Source of the DNA: Solilutibacter tolerans
GTDB taxonomy: Bacteria; Pseudomonadota; Gammaproteobacteria; Xanthomonadales; Xanthomonadaceae
DNA length: 64,000 nucleotides
Reading direction: 5' to 3'
Assembly (NCBI RefSeq): GCF_900155935.1
Contig: NZ_FTLW01000002.1
Coordinates: 186,001 to 250,000, forward strand
In this document: positions 9,895 through 18,211 of the stretch, one piece after another
Layout of the letters: each line of letters opens with the position of its first letter
Numbering within the stretch: position 1 is the stretch's first letter
The notes under the pieces: generated by a model
What the model saw: only the letters and a program-made list of their open reading frames with translations
What the model was told of the DNA's origin: nothing
Database searches by the model: none
Position numbers and translations under genes: made by a program

Positions 9895-10948
9895 ACATCG
9901 CCGCGACAGTCTGACCATCGAGCGCGAGGCAGCGGATTGGCTGACGCGGCGTGACGGTGAGGACTGGCGCGATGCCGACCAGCACACGCTTAACGCCTGG
10001 CTGGGCATGGACCCTGCGCATCGGGTGGCTTATTTGCGACTGGAGGCCGGTTGGCGCGCAGCCGGACGCCTGCAGGCACTGGGCGCTGGATGGCAAGGCG
10101 ATGGCCCGCCCCCGCGTGGATATTGGCAAGCCCCGTTGGCCGACCGCAGCGAACAACTGCTTCAGGCCATGGCAGAGCGTGCATCGCAACCGCGCATGCC
10201 TCGTCGTCGATCGCCATGGGCACCATTCGCGCTTGCCGCAGCGATGGCCATTGGCGTCGGCATCGCAGCATGGGGCTGGCTGGCTTATAACCATGTCGAT
10301 GTCGCCACGTATCGCAGCGCGCTGGGCAAAGTCGATAGCTTTCCGTTGGCCGATGGCTCCCAGGCCACCTTGGCCAGCGACAGTCTGGTCGAAGTGCGCA
10401 TCTCGCGCCGCGCCCGTCAGATCGAGCTGCTGCAGGGCGAGGCGATCTTCGTCGTGGCCAAGGATCCGCGCCGCCCCTTCGTGGTCAATGCCGGCAGCCA
10501 CCAGGCCGTCGCTGTGGGTACGCGCTTCTCGGTCCGGCGCGATGCGCAAGACTTGCGCGTGGTCGTCACCGAGGGGATTGTGCGGCTGGAACCTTTGCCC
10601 GGCGCAGCGGCGCCGCAACCGGCTAGCTTGCTACCGGCCGACAGCATTGCTCTGGTCCGCGACGGCGGCGTATTGGTGCGCAGCATGGCCCCTGGCGATG
10701 CCGAGCGCCTCCTGGATTGGCGTGAGGGCATGCTGGCCTTCCGTGACACCCCGCTGGCGGATGCCGCAGCCGAATTCAATCGCTACAACGCGCGCAAGAT
10801 CGTGATCGATGACCCGGCCGTGGCTGCGCTGCGCATCGGCGGCAGCTTCCGCTGGGACAACGCGCAAGGTTTCGTCGAGCTACTGGAATCGGGCTTCCCC
10901 GTGCGCGCCGATTACAGCAACGAGCGGATCGTCCTGCATTCTCGCTGA
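9878..10948 (+). CDS. FecR-like anti-sigma factor
   Basis: Inner-membrane anti-sigma factor of 356 residues. A cytoplasmic DUF4880-type domain (ADWLTRRDGEDW, then a WLGMDPAHRVAY motif) is followed by one membrane span (about residues 110-130, PFALAAAMAIGVGIAAWGWL). The periplasmic FecR domain (LADGSQATLASDS) and a C-terminal STN-like segment complete it. The GTG start at 9878 gives the family-like N-terminus VNKPTEHRRDS; an ATG at 9830 is in frame but lies deep inside the sigma gene. It should relay the receptor's signal to the overlapping sigma factor, as in FecA-FecR-FecI. Confidence 0.88.
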   Translation: MNKPTEHRRDSLTIEREAADWLTRRDGEDWRDADQHTLNAWLGMDPAHRVAYLRLEAGWRAAGRLQALGAGWQGDGPPPRGYWQAPLADRSEQLLQAMAERASQPRMPRRRSPWAPFALAAAMAIGVGIAAWGWLAYNHVDVATYRSALGKVDSFPLADGSQATLASDSLVEVRISRRARQIELLQGEAIFVVAKDPRRPFVVNAGSHQAVAVGTRFSVRRDAQDLRVVVTEGIVRLEPLPGAAAPQPASLLPADSIALVRDGGVLVRSMAPGDAERLLDWREGMLAFRDTPLADAAAEFNRYNARKIVIDDPAVAALRIGGSFRWDNAQGFVELLESGFPVRADYSNERIVLHSR

Positions 10949-11039
10949 GAACGGTCCCATCGCGTGGGGGGATTTGCAAACTCGTTCGTCATGGTGATTT
11001 GACGGCGCTGCTCCGAGCGCCTTCTGGGGAAAGAACCAC

Positions 11040-14000
11040 ATGAAATCATCTCGCCCGTTGCGCACCCTGTTGTTGTCTCTGGCCTGCTCGGCCGCATTGG
11101 CTGCACAAGCACAATCAGCGCCCATCCGTCTGGATGTCCCAGCTGGGGATCTAGCCTCGGCGCTGGATGCCTATGCCAGGCAATCAGGCACCCAGCTGGT
11201 CTATCGAAGCGATCAGCTCAAGGGCGCGCGCAGCCCGGGCGTACGCGGCCAGATGCCCGCGCAACTTGCCCTCGATCAATTGCTCAAGGGCAGCGGCTTC
11301 CAACCCAGGCATGGTGGCAACGGTGCCGTGTTGATCGTTGCGCAAGCCAGCAAGTCCGCAGTCCCCGCACGCCGGCAAGCGCCGGCATCCGGGCCGGCGC
11401 AAACAGAATCCACGCCAGCGCAGCCCCAGCAAGCCGAGGAGCCACCGCCGACCACCGATCTGGGCACGGTGCAGGTCACCGGGTCGCGCATCCCCCGCAC
11501 ACAGGTGGAGGGCCCCGCGCCGATCACCGTGATGACCTCCGAGGAAATCCAGGCCAGTGGTTTCACCAGCGTGCCCGAAGTGCTGCAGTCGCTGTCGCAG
11601 AACAGTGGTGAAACCCAGAGCCAGCAGTCGGCTGGCGGCGCCGACTTCTCCCCCGGCGCACAACAGGTGGATCTGCGGGCGCTGGGCCCCAACCACACGC
11701 TGGTCCTGGTCAATGGCCGCCGCATCGCCGACTTCCCGCTGCCATTCGGTGGCCGCAGCAACTTCACCGATGTCTCAAGCATCCCGCTTGGCATGATCGA
11801 CCGCATCGAAGTGCTGACCGGCAGCGCTTCAGCGATCTACGGCTCCGACGCGATCTCCGGCGTAGTCAACTTCATCCTGAAGAGTCAGGCCGATGGCACC
11901 GAGGTCAGCTATCGCTACGGACAGACCGAGCGCGGGGATGCACAGTCGCATGTGCTCAACGTGTCGAGCGGCTTCAACCGTGGCGCGTTCAGCGCAGTTG
12001 CCGGTTTTGAATACAGCCACCAAGACCCCTTGTGGGGCTTTGACCGCAAGCAGCAGGATTCCAGCTTCGATGCACCCAACCCCACCCGCTACGGTTATCC
12101 GCCGCGCAACTTTTTGATCACCGATTGGTGGGATGACTACATCGACCCGGGCGAGGCAACCTGCGATGGACTGTCGAGTCTCAACGGCGGCAACATGGGA
12201 TACGCCTATCGCCGCAACTACGGCTACTACTGCGGCAGCGATCAATCTGTGGCCTATCGGACCATGATCAGCAAGCGTAAAGGCATCAACGCCTTTGCAT
12301 CGATGACCTATCGCTTCGACAACGGCAACGAATGGTTCGCCGACCTGCAAGCCGGCCGTCACGAGCTGTCTTTGTTCCGCGCGCCACGCACATGGGCGCT
12401 GATGATGCCGGATGGCAACGAAGAGGGATATTTCTACAACCAGGCCACCGATCAGGTGGAGTACTGGCAACGCGTCTTCAGCAAGGAGGAGATGGGGGGC
12501 CTTCGCAACGGCATGGTCAACACCGTGCAGAAGACGTTCGGCGCGACCACTGGCTTGAAAGGCGTGTTTGGCGAAGACTGGGATTACGAAGTCGCACTGA
12601 GCCATTCGCAATACAAGGCCGACATTAGCTGGCCTCAGATCGTTGCGTCCAAGGCCAACGATTTGTTCCTCGGCCCACTGCTGGGCTACGACGACGATGG
12701 CTTCCCGATCTACAACGCGCCACACGACCGGATGTACACGCCGCTTACCCGTGCCGAGTACGACAGCATCTTCGCCTACACCACCTATCACCCGCAGTCG
12801 TCCAGCCAGACGCTCTCCTTCACCCTGACCCAAGCCGACCTGTTCCAACTGCCGGGTGGTCCAGCAGGCTTCGCCGCCACTGCCGAGTTGGGACATCAGG
12901 ATTACGACCTGAAGCCGGACCCGCTTGCGACCCAGTACTACTACTACAGCTGGAAGGATTCCAACGGCAAGGGCAGTCGCAACCGTTGGGCGCTGGCCAG
13001 CGAGTTGCGCATGCCTGTGCACGAACGACTCAACCTGAGCCTCGCAGGGCGCTATGACCAGTACCGCTTCGCCGGCCGTACGCCCGGGCGCTTCACCTGG
13101 AGTGCGGGCATGGAGTGGCGCCCGCTCGACAGCCTGTTGGTGCGCGCGTCCTACGGCACAGCATTCCGCGCGCCCGACCTGCACTACGTTTTCTCCGGCC
13201 CAGGCAATGATGAAACCTCGGTACCCGACTACTACCGTTGTGCAATCGAAGAACCGAATGAAACCTTGGACGATTGCAGCTACAGCAGCGAAGGCATCAT
13301 CCGCAGCCGCGCCGGCAACCGTGAGCTTAACCCGGAGACAAGCACCTCGTGGACAGCAGGTTTCGTCTGGTCTCCGCGGCACAACATAGATGTCTCATTG
13401 GATTATTTCGATATCGACATGCGTGATCAGGTTCAGGACCTGCGCGCCAGCGAAGTCATGCGCAACGAGTACGAATGCCGCACCGGCGTGCAGCCGATCA
13501 ATTCACCTCTCTGCGTGGACACGCTGGCCCGCATCACGCGCTCGGCTGATGGCGGCATCTATGGGGTGCACGTCAATCCAATCAATGTGGCGCGCGAGAA
13601 CACCAGTGGCATCGACTTCAGCACCAACCTGCGTTTCGATACCCGCATCGGCCGCATCGGTCTGAGCGGTGGTTACACCTGGGTGCGCGATCACGAGATC
13701 CAGGTCTATCCGGACGAGCCGATTGTCGACATGTTCGCGGTCAACAGCGGGTATGACATCCCGCGCACGAAGGCCAATGCACGTCTATGGTGGGAGCGCG
13801 AAGCGTGGTCTGCATCGGTGCAGGCCAATCGTCTTGGCCGGCTGCCCAACGGCTGGTCGTACGACGAGGTTTGGGAAGCGGGTGATCCGGGCCCATGGCT
13901 GGAGGCCACCTATCGCTACAACGCCAACCTGCAATACAAATTCACCGATCGCGCGCGCCTGTCGCTGTCAGTGGTCAATCTGACCGACGAAAAGCCGCCG

Positions 14001-14111
14001 GTCGACCCAACCTATACCAGCTATCCCTACTACGACATCTCCTGGTTCGACACCCAGGGTCGCAGCTACTACCTGGAATTCACCTACAAATTCGGCGGCA
14101 AGCCGTTGTAA
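11040..14111 (+). CDS. TonB-dependent receptor with STN signalling domain
   Basis: Outer-membrane active transporter of 1023 residues. It has a signal peptide (cleavage near AQAQS), an STN domain (about residues 25-100) that contacts FecR-type anti-sigmas, and a Pro/Ala/Gln-rich linker. A plug domain follows (TVQVTGSRIPR, VNGRRIADFP, IEVLTGSASAIYGSDA), then a large beta-barrel ending in the aromatic-terminated strand YYLEFTYKFGGKPL. The STN domain and the adjacent sigma/anti-sigma genes mark a cell-surface signalling receptor. Its substrate is unknown. The divergent cyanophycin-degrading fusion suggests beta-aspartyl peptides rather than a siderophore, but that is inference. A strong terminator follows. 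Confidence 0.92.
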   Translation: MKSSRPLRTLLLSLACSAALAAQAQSAPIRLDVPAGDLASALDAYARQSGTQLVYRSDQLKGARSPGVRGQMPAQLALDQLLKGSGFQPRHGGNGAVLIVAQASKSAVPARRQAPASGPAQTESTPAQPQQAEEPPPTTDLGTVQVTGSRIPRTQVEGPAPITVMTSEEIQASGFTSVPEVLQSLSQNSGETQSQQSAGGADFSPGAQQVDLRALGPNHTLVLVNGRRIADFPLPFGGRSNFTDVSSIPLGMIDRIEVLTGSASAIYGSDAISGVVNFILKSQADGTEVSYRYGQTERGDAQSHVLNVSSGFNRGAFSAVAGFEYSHQDPLWGFDRKQQDSSFDAPNPTRYGYPPRNFLITDWWDDYIDPGEATCDGLSSLNGGNMGYAYRRNYGYYCGSDQSVAYRTMISKRKGINAFASMTYRFDNGNEWFADLQAGRHELSLFRAPRTWALMMPDGNEEGYFYNQATDQVEYWQRVFSKEEMGGLRNGMVNTVQKTFGATTGLKGVFGEDWDYEVALSHSQYKADISWPQIVASKANDLFLGPLLGYDDDGFPIYNAPHDRMYTPLTRAEYDSIFAYTTYHPQSSSQTLSFTLTQADLFQLPGGPAGFAATAELGHQDYDLKPDPLATQYYYYSWKDSNGKGSRNRWALASELRMPVHERLNLSLAGRYDQYRFAGRTPGRFTWSAGMEWRPLDSLLVRASYGTAFRAPDLHYVFSGPGNDETSVPDYYRCAIEEPNETLDDCSYSSEGIIRSRAGNRELNPETSTSWTAGFVWSPRHNIDVSLDYFDIDMRDQVQDLRASEVMRNEYECRTGVQPINSPLCVDTLARITRSADGGIYGVHVNPINVARENTSGIDFSTNLRFDTRIGRIGLSGGYTWVRDHEIQVYPDEPIVDMFAVNSGYDIPRTKANARLWWEREAWSASVQANRLGRLPNGWSYDEVWEAGDPGPWLEATYRYNANLQYKFTDRARLSLSVVNLTDEKPPVDPTYTSYPYYDISWFDTQGRSYYLEFTYKFGGKPL

Positions 14112-14136
14112 CTGATCCCCCGCGTGTGTGGCACTG

Positions 14137-14164
14137 AAAGCCCCAGCGCACCGGGGCTTTTTTT
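14137..14164 (+). terminator. Rho-independent terminator after the TonB receptor
   Basis: An 8-bp stem, AAAGCCCC / GGGGCTTT, with an 8-nt loop is followed by a run of seven T on the plus strand, 26 bp past the receptor stop. It also separates the receptor from the converging DUF2214 gene. Confidence 0.88.
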
Positions 14165-14182
14165 ACATTTTTCGTCGCCGCC

Positions 14183-14641
14183 TCAGTCCAGCAGGCCCAC
14201 GCCTTTTGCCGTCAGCGATGCGGCCAATAGCACCAACGCCAGTAACATCAGCTCGATCGACACCCTGCGACGCAACATCCCCATCTCGCTTGCTGCCATT
14301 ACATAGTTCACATCGACGCGTGCAGCGCGGCGCGCACGGAAAAGCGCAAGCGTCGGCGCAATCGATAGCAGACCTATGACGGCAAATAGCACCAGCTTGG
14401 CCCAGAACGGTACCGAGTGCAGGTAGTAGGCGGCGGGTTTGTCGAAGAAGAACACGCGGCACAAGCCGAAAGCCAACACCGTGATCGCCGACAGGCCATA
14501 GATCAGATCCGCACGGAGCAAGCGTTCGATGACTGCGCCATCCACGCGACCCCGCAGCATCGTCCACTCCGCTACCAAGGCTGCGACGAGCGCGAAAGCG
14601 GCGATGAAATGGCCGACGGAGACGAGTGCGTGCAGGATCAT
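14183..14641 (-). CDS. DUF2214 family membrane protein
   Basis: A 152-residue integral membrane protein with four predicted hydrophobic spans (about residues 5-25, 45-65, 80-100 and 130-150). The HALVSVGHFIAAFALVAALV start and the YGLSAITVLAFGLCRVFFF segment are characteristic of DUF2214. No biochemical function is known for the family. It is the last gene of a minus-strand run of small genes that starts with the VOC gene beside the TetR regulator. Confidence 0.8.
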   Translation of the reverse strand: MILHALVSVGHFIAAFALVAALVAEWTMLRGRVDGAVIERLLRADLIYGLSAITVLAFGLCRVFFFDKPAAYYLHSVPFWAKLVLFAVIGLLSIAPTLALFRARRAARVDVNYVMAASEMGMLRRRVSIELMLLALVLLAASLTAKGVGLLD

Positions 14642-14673
14642 GCGCTACCCCGAAAGCCAGTGGACATCATCAA

Positions 14674-15027
14674 TCAGCCCTGCACCAGAGTCTCGAAGCC
14701 ACCCCAGAACATACGCTGACCATCGAAGGGCATGTCTTCGGGTTTCATTTCTTTCATCCACGGGTCTTCCATCACCGCGGCGTTGACGCGATCACGCTCC
14801 TCACGCGAGGGGTAGGTGATCCATGCGAACACGACCACCTCGTCATCCTTCAGCATGACGGCCTGCGGGAACGAGGTCAGCTTGCCGGGTTTCACGTCGT
14901 CGGCAATGGCTTCTACGTAATCGAGCGCGCCATGCTGCTTCCACAGGTCTCGGGATTTTTCGGCGATCGCCTTGTATTCATCGACGCGTGCCTTGGGGAC
15001 GGCCATCACGAAGCCATCTACATACAT
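14674..15027 (-). CDS. DUF1428 (YbaA-like) protein
   Basis: A 117-residue soluble protein with the YVDGFVMAVP start, the ITYPSREERDRVNAAVMEDP core and the PFDGQRMFWGGFE ending typical of DUF1428, a dimeric alpha-beta barrel family without a known reaction. It sits between a DUF2214 gene and a PhnB-like gene on the same strand, separated by 15-32 bp, so it is probably part of a small operon. Confidence 0.85.
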   Translation of the reverse strand: MYVDGFVMAVPKARVDEYKAIAEKSRDLWKQHGALDYVEAIADDVKPGKLTSFPQAVMLKDDEVVVFAWITYPSREERDRVNAAVMEDPWMKEMKPEDMPFDGQRMFWGGFETLVQG

Positions 15028-15042
15028 GCTGCCTCCTCGCGC

Positions 15043-15453
15043 TCAGGGCGCTTTCATTTCACAGTTCACCATCCACGATGTGCCGAAGCGATCCGTGCAC
15101 ATGCCGAAACGCTCGGCCCAGAAGGTCGGCTCCAGCGGCATCGTTACCACGCCACCCTCCGACAAACCTGCAAACAGACGTTCGGCCTCTTCTACCGATG
15201 CGGCATTGACCGACAACGAGAACCCCTGCATCGGCTTGAAATCCGCAGGCGGGTAGTCGGCTGCCATCAACAGCGAGCCATCGGGAAACTGCAGCGTGGC
15301 GTGCATGATCGCGTCACCTTGGCCCTCGGGCATCTGGTCGGCCATCGGCGACTCGGCCCAGGTGTGCTGGAACAGCAGCTTCGCGCCCAACACTTGCTGG
15401 TAATGACTGAGCGCTTCGCGGCAGTTGCCGTTGAAATTGAGATAGGGGTTCAT
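15043..15453 (-). CDS. PhnB-like VOC family protein
   Basis: A 136-residue vicinal-oxygen-chelate protein. It has the PhnB-type start PYLNFNGNCREALSHYQQVLG, the LMAADYPP segment and the FGMCTDRFGTSWMVNCE C-terminus. Members of this subgroup often lack a demonstrated enzyme activity. It is one of three VOC proteins in the 16-kb run, which suggests a detoxification or small-molecule-binding role. The ATG start is supported by length agreement with the family. Confidence 0.87.
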   Translation of the reverse strand: MNPYLNFNGNCREALSHYQQVLGAKLLFQHTWAESPMADQMPEGQGDAIMHATLQFPDGSLLMAADYPPADFKPMQGFSLSVNAASVEEAERLFAGLSEGGVVTMPLEPTFWAERFGMCTDRFGTSWMVNCEMKAP

Positions 15454-15476
15454 TGAATGTCCTTTGTCTGTGTGCG

Positions 15477-15893
15477 TCAGTGATCTTCGGGAATGCCGGC
15501 CGGGTCCATCCAGAACGGGCCCCAGCCGTGGCCATCCGGATCGCTGAAGGCACGTTGGTACATGAAACCCATGTCTTCCGGCGGGTGCGGCTCGCCGCCG
15601 CCATTCCCCAGCGCGGCCTCGACGATCGCATCGACTTCCTTCTTGTCATCGAACTGGATCGCGACGAGGCTTTGCACGTACTTGGTCGGGTCAGCCAGCT
15701 CGAGCTTGGTGAACGTCTGGAAGAACTCGCGCTTGAGCAACATCGCGAACTGCTTGTCGCCCAGCACCACTGCAACGGCGTTGTCGTCGCTGAAATTCTC
15801 GTTGATCTCGAAACCGAGTGCTGTATAGAACGCCCGTGTGCGAGCGATATCCGCAATCGGTAAGTTGATGAAAAGCCCTTGCGTGCGTGTCAT
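15477..15893 (-). CDS. VOC family protein (glyoxalase/bleomycin-resistance type)
   Basis: A 138-residue VOC protein that begins MTRTQGLFINLPIADIARTRAFYTALGF and ends with a FSDPDGHGWGPFWMDP motif containing the usual metal-binding-edge residues. The internal ATG at 15893 is used because an upstream in-frame extension lies inside the neighbouring SRPBCC gene and has no family similarity. It lies 10 bp from that gene, on the same strand. Confidence 0.87.
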   Translation of the reverse strand: MTRTQGLFINLPIADIARTRAFYTALGFEINENFSDDNAVAVVLGDKQFAMLLKREFFQTFTKLELADPTKYVQSLVAIQFDDKKEVDAIVEAALGNGGGEPHPPEDMGFMYQRAFSDPDGHGWGPFWMDPAGIPEDH

Positions 15894-15903
15894 GTCGGCC
15901 CCC

Positions 15904-16326
15904 TCAGGCTTTCGCTTCGACGTGGCGCTTGAAGTTGTCGAGAATGGCTTGCCAGCCCTCCTGCTGCTGCTCACGTGTGTGCGTGCCCTCGGCGTCGAAG
16001 CGCTCGCGCACGGTCACGCTGCCGTCGCCGTTGTCGATGAAATCGACATGCACATGACGGCCATCATCGATGGCGTAGTGCAGACGTTTGCCCGGATCGA
16101 TGGCGACGTAAGTGCCGCCGAAATCGAAGCCATGCACACCATCCTTGGATTCCATCCGCGAGCTGAAACGACCACCTTCGCGCAGGTCGACTTCTGATGC
16201 GGTGGTATGCCAGTCATCGGATGCGGCATTCCATTGCTTGATGTCGTCGGGGGTATTCCAAGCTGTCCAGACAGATTCTGCCGGGGCGTTGACGGTGGTT
16301 TCAACGGTGATGGGGGAGTTGCTCAT
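15904..16326 (-). CDS. SRPBCC (AHSA1-like) family protein
   Basis: A 140-residue START-like fold protein. The pattern ITVETTVNAPAESVWTAWNTPDDIKQW at the N-terminus and GWQAILDNFKRHVEA at the C-terminus are typical of the activator-of-Hsp90 (AHSA1)/polyketide-cyclase group. The fold makes a hydrophobic ligand cavity, but no specific ligand can be assigned. GAGG lies six bases before the chosen ATG. It is the second gene of the VOC/SRPBCC run. Confidence 0.88.
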   Translation of the reverse strand: MSNSPITVETTVNAPAESVWTAWNTPDDIKQWNAASDDWHTTASEVDLREGGRFSSRMESKDGVHGFDFGGTYVAIDPGKRLHYAIDDGRHVHVDFIDNGDGSVTVRERFDAEGTHTREQQQEGWQAILDNFKRHVEAKA

Positions 16327-16438
16327 GCGGATCCTCACGTTTCATGTTGATGTGGACGATGTCACTGGCGTCGCGCCATGACATCGTTCATCTAACCAGT
16401 CGCATGCGATAAGACGATGCGACATCAACGAAAATATT

Positions 16439-16825
16439 TCACTCCATTGAATGCAGGCCAAACATATTGCCTTCGGTGTCGTGCGCCAGTGCGCAAAAAC
16501 CGTATGGGCCGATTGAGAATTTCTCCTTGAAGATCTGTCCGCCTGCGGCGACGACACGACCTGCTTCCACCGCGCAGTCCTCGCAACCGAAATAGACAAG
16601 CGTGCCCATGCCGCCAGATGGCACCCCTTCGGCTTTCACCAATGCGCCGCCGGCACCGCCGTTTTCCATTGCCATCGGAAACGCCAGCATCTGAAATCCC
16701 GAAGCATCGCCTTCGGGGGCTTCAAGCCCTTCCAGCTTCTTGTCCAACACCTTTTCGTAGAACGCTTGCGCGCGCGGCATGTCCTGCACGTAGATCTCGA
16801 ACCAGACGACGGGATTGAAGTTCAT
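16439..16825 (-). CDS. VOC family protein, first gene of the run next to TetR
   Basis: A 128-residue VOC protein (VVWFEIYVQDMPRAQAFYEKVL at the start; HDTEGNMFGLHS at the end) of the enzyme family called 'predicted enzyme related to lactoylglutathione lyase'. The start codon is preceded by AGGAGAGCC, a clear ribosome-binding site. It is transcribed away from the TetR gene, and the 83-bp region between them has two near-identical dyads. It is therefore the likeliest target of that repressor. A 112-bp gap separates it from the SRPBCC gene, which may have its own promoter. Confidence 0.88.
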   Translation of the reverse strand: MNFNPVVWFEIYVQDMPRAQAFYEKVLDKKLEGLEAPEGDASGFQMLAFPMAMENGGAGGALVKAEGVPSGGMGTLVYFGCEDCAVEAGRVVAAGGQIFKEKFSIGPYGFCALAHDTEGNMFGLHSME

Positions 16826-16856
16826 GGGGCTCTCCTTGCGTATAGGGCTTAACAAA

Positions 16857-16875
16857 ATGTTTATATCGTCAACAT
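16857..16875. promoter_or_regulatory. TetR operator candidate, copy 1
   Basis: ATGTT-TATATCGTC-AACAT is a 19-bp site with 5-bp inverted arms. The same frame, ATGTT-N6-GTC-AACAT, recurs 35 bp away. It lies 32 bp upstream of the VOC gene start, where bound repressor would block transcription. Confidence 0.55.
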
Positions 16876-16891
16876 CCAGCCTAGCTTCGCA

Positions 16892-16910
16892 ATGTTACAG
16901 TTGTCAACAT
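16892..16910. promoter_or_regulatory. TetR operator candidate, copy 2
   Basis: ATGTT-ACAGTTGTC-AACAT repeats the arms, spacing and GTCAACAT half of copy 1. Its right arm runs into the ATG of the TetR gene, so a protein bound here would repress its own gene. Overlap with the start codon also means the gene has no room for a Shine-Dalgarno sequence free of the operator. Confidence 0.55.
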
Positions 16911-17541
16911 GAGAGCCGCACCTCGCAAGAAAGCGCGCATTCCCAAGCCGCAGGGCTACCACCACGGCGACTTGCACCGTGCGCTGCTGATGGCGGCGCG
17001 CGACATGGTGGAAGAAGGTGGTGCGCAAGCGGTGACGCTGCGAGGTGCAGCGCAAAAGGCCGGCGTCAGCGCAGCGGCGCCGTATCGTCATTTCGAAGAC
17101 CGCGATGCCTTGCTGGCTGCCGTCATCACCGAGGGGCTTGACGAACTCACCACAGCAACGGAAACCGCGCGCGTTGCCGCGAGCGATCCAGTCTCGGCTT
17201 ATCTCGCGGTCGGCGAGGCGTATCTGGGTTTCGCGGCCATGCATCCGTCGCTGTATCGCCTGATGTTTGGCATCGAATGCCACAAACCGGATTACCCGGC
17301 GCTACTCGAAGCAGGTCAGCGCGCCTTTGGTGTGGTGTTGCGGGCCGCGCAGGATTGCAGCGCAGCCGGCTTGACCGGCACACGTCCACCCGAGCAAGTC
17401 GCGCTGGCTGGTTGGTCGATGGTGCATGGCCTGGCCAGCCTGCATGTGGATGGCGTGCTGGGCCTGTTATTGCCTATGCCTTTGCCAGACGCCGCCGCCG
17501 CATTGTTTTCGATCCTAACCGAAGGCGTCAGGCCACGCTGA
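16909..17541 (+). CDS. TetR-family transcriptional regulator
   Basis: A 210-residue TetR regulator. The N-terminal HTH region carries the YHHGDLHRALL lead-in and VSAAAPYRHFEDRDALLAAV, which mark the subgroup with a TetR_C_33 (WHG-type) ligand domain. It is divergent from a VOC gene, with two matching dyads between them. The ligand is unknown. No obvious Shine-Dalgarno precedes the ATG, so the message may be leaderless. Confidence 0.9.
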   Translation: MRAAPRKKARIPKPQGYHHGDLHRALLMAARDMVEEGGAQAVTLRGAAQKAGVSAAAPYRHFEDRDALLAAVITEGLDELTTATETARVAASDPVSAYLAVGEAYLGFAAMHPSLYRLMFGIECHKPDYPALLEAGQRAFGVVLRAAQDCSAAGLTGTRPPEQVALAGWSMVHGLASLHVDGVLGLLLPMPLPDAAAALFSILTEGVRPR

Positions 17542-17547
17542 CTACAC

Positions 17548-18171
17548 TCACGCGGTGCCGCGATTCTTGCCCTGCCACGGCGCGTACCACTCGCGGATCT
17601 TGGCCATATCGGCGGCCATGTCATCGGATATTTCGATGGTCGGGCCGATACCGATGATCTTGTCCGGGTAGTGGAAGTACGCCAGGATCACCGGCACGTC
17701 CGCGCCTTTCGCCAACTTCCAGAAACCGGTCTTCCACTGATCGACTTTCTTGCGCGTACCTTCGGGTGCCAGACCAATCCAGATCGCGTCGGCGTTTTTC
17801 ATTGTCTCGATGCTTTGCGCGACAAAACCACCCGGCGCACTTCGATCAATCGGGATGACGCCGAGCACACGCATCAACCAACCCATCGGCCCCCAGAACA
17901 ACTCCTTCTTGCCCAGGATGCGCAAGTCCAACCCCAGCGCGAGCAAGGCGGAGAAGCCCCACACACCATCCCAATTGGAAGAATGCGGCGCGCCGATCAG
18001 AATTGCTTTACGTACATCCGGAAACTCACCCACCATCTTCCAGCCACCCATCTTCAGGATGCTGCGGCCTAGCCACTGCGCAAAGCGACTGCGATGCACG
18101 CGCGGTGCATTCGGCGGTAGCGGCAGAATGTCGCCATCGCGGGCCGGTGTGGGTGGATGTTGTATCGGCAT
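17548..18171 (-). CDS. 1-acyl-glycerol-3-phosphate acyltransferase-like protein (PlsC fold)
   Basis: A 207-residue acyltransferase. The catalytic H-x4-D box is HSSNWD (about residue 71) and the acceptor-binding motif is APEGTRKK. It lacks long membrane spans, like the short soluble-looking PlsC relatives in this family of bacteria. It probably transfers an acyl chain to a lysophospholipid or related acceptor at the inner-membrane face, but the substrate cannot be assigned. The ATG at 18171 is preferred over an upstream in-frame extension that would overlap arfB. Confidence 0.85.
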   Translation of the reverse strand: MPIQHPPTPARDGDILPLPPNAPRVHRSRFAQWLGRSILKMGGWKMVGEFPDVRKAILIGAPHSSNWDGVWGFSALLALGLDLRILGKKELFWGPMGWLMRVLGVIPIDRSAPGGFVAQSIETMKNADAIWIGLAPEGTRKKVDQWKTGFWKLAKGADVPVILAYFHYPDKIIGIGPTIEISDDMAADMAKIREWYAPWQGKNRGTA

Positions 18172-18211
18172 ATCCCCTGTCCTTCGTTCAATCCCATCTT
18201 CTATTTCGTGG

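Noticed and set aside
11829-13382. Long minus-strand frame opposite the TonB receptor
   Set aside because: The plus-strand receptor has clear plug and barrel motifs throughout this stretch, while the opposite frame has no recognisable feature.
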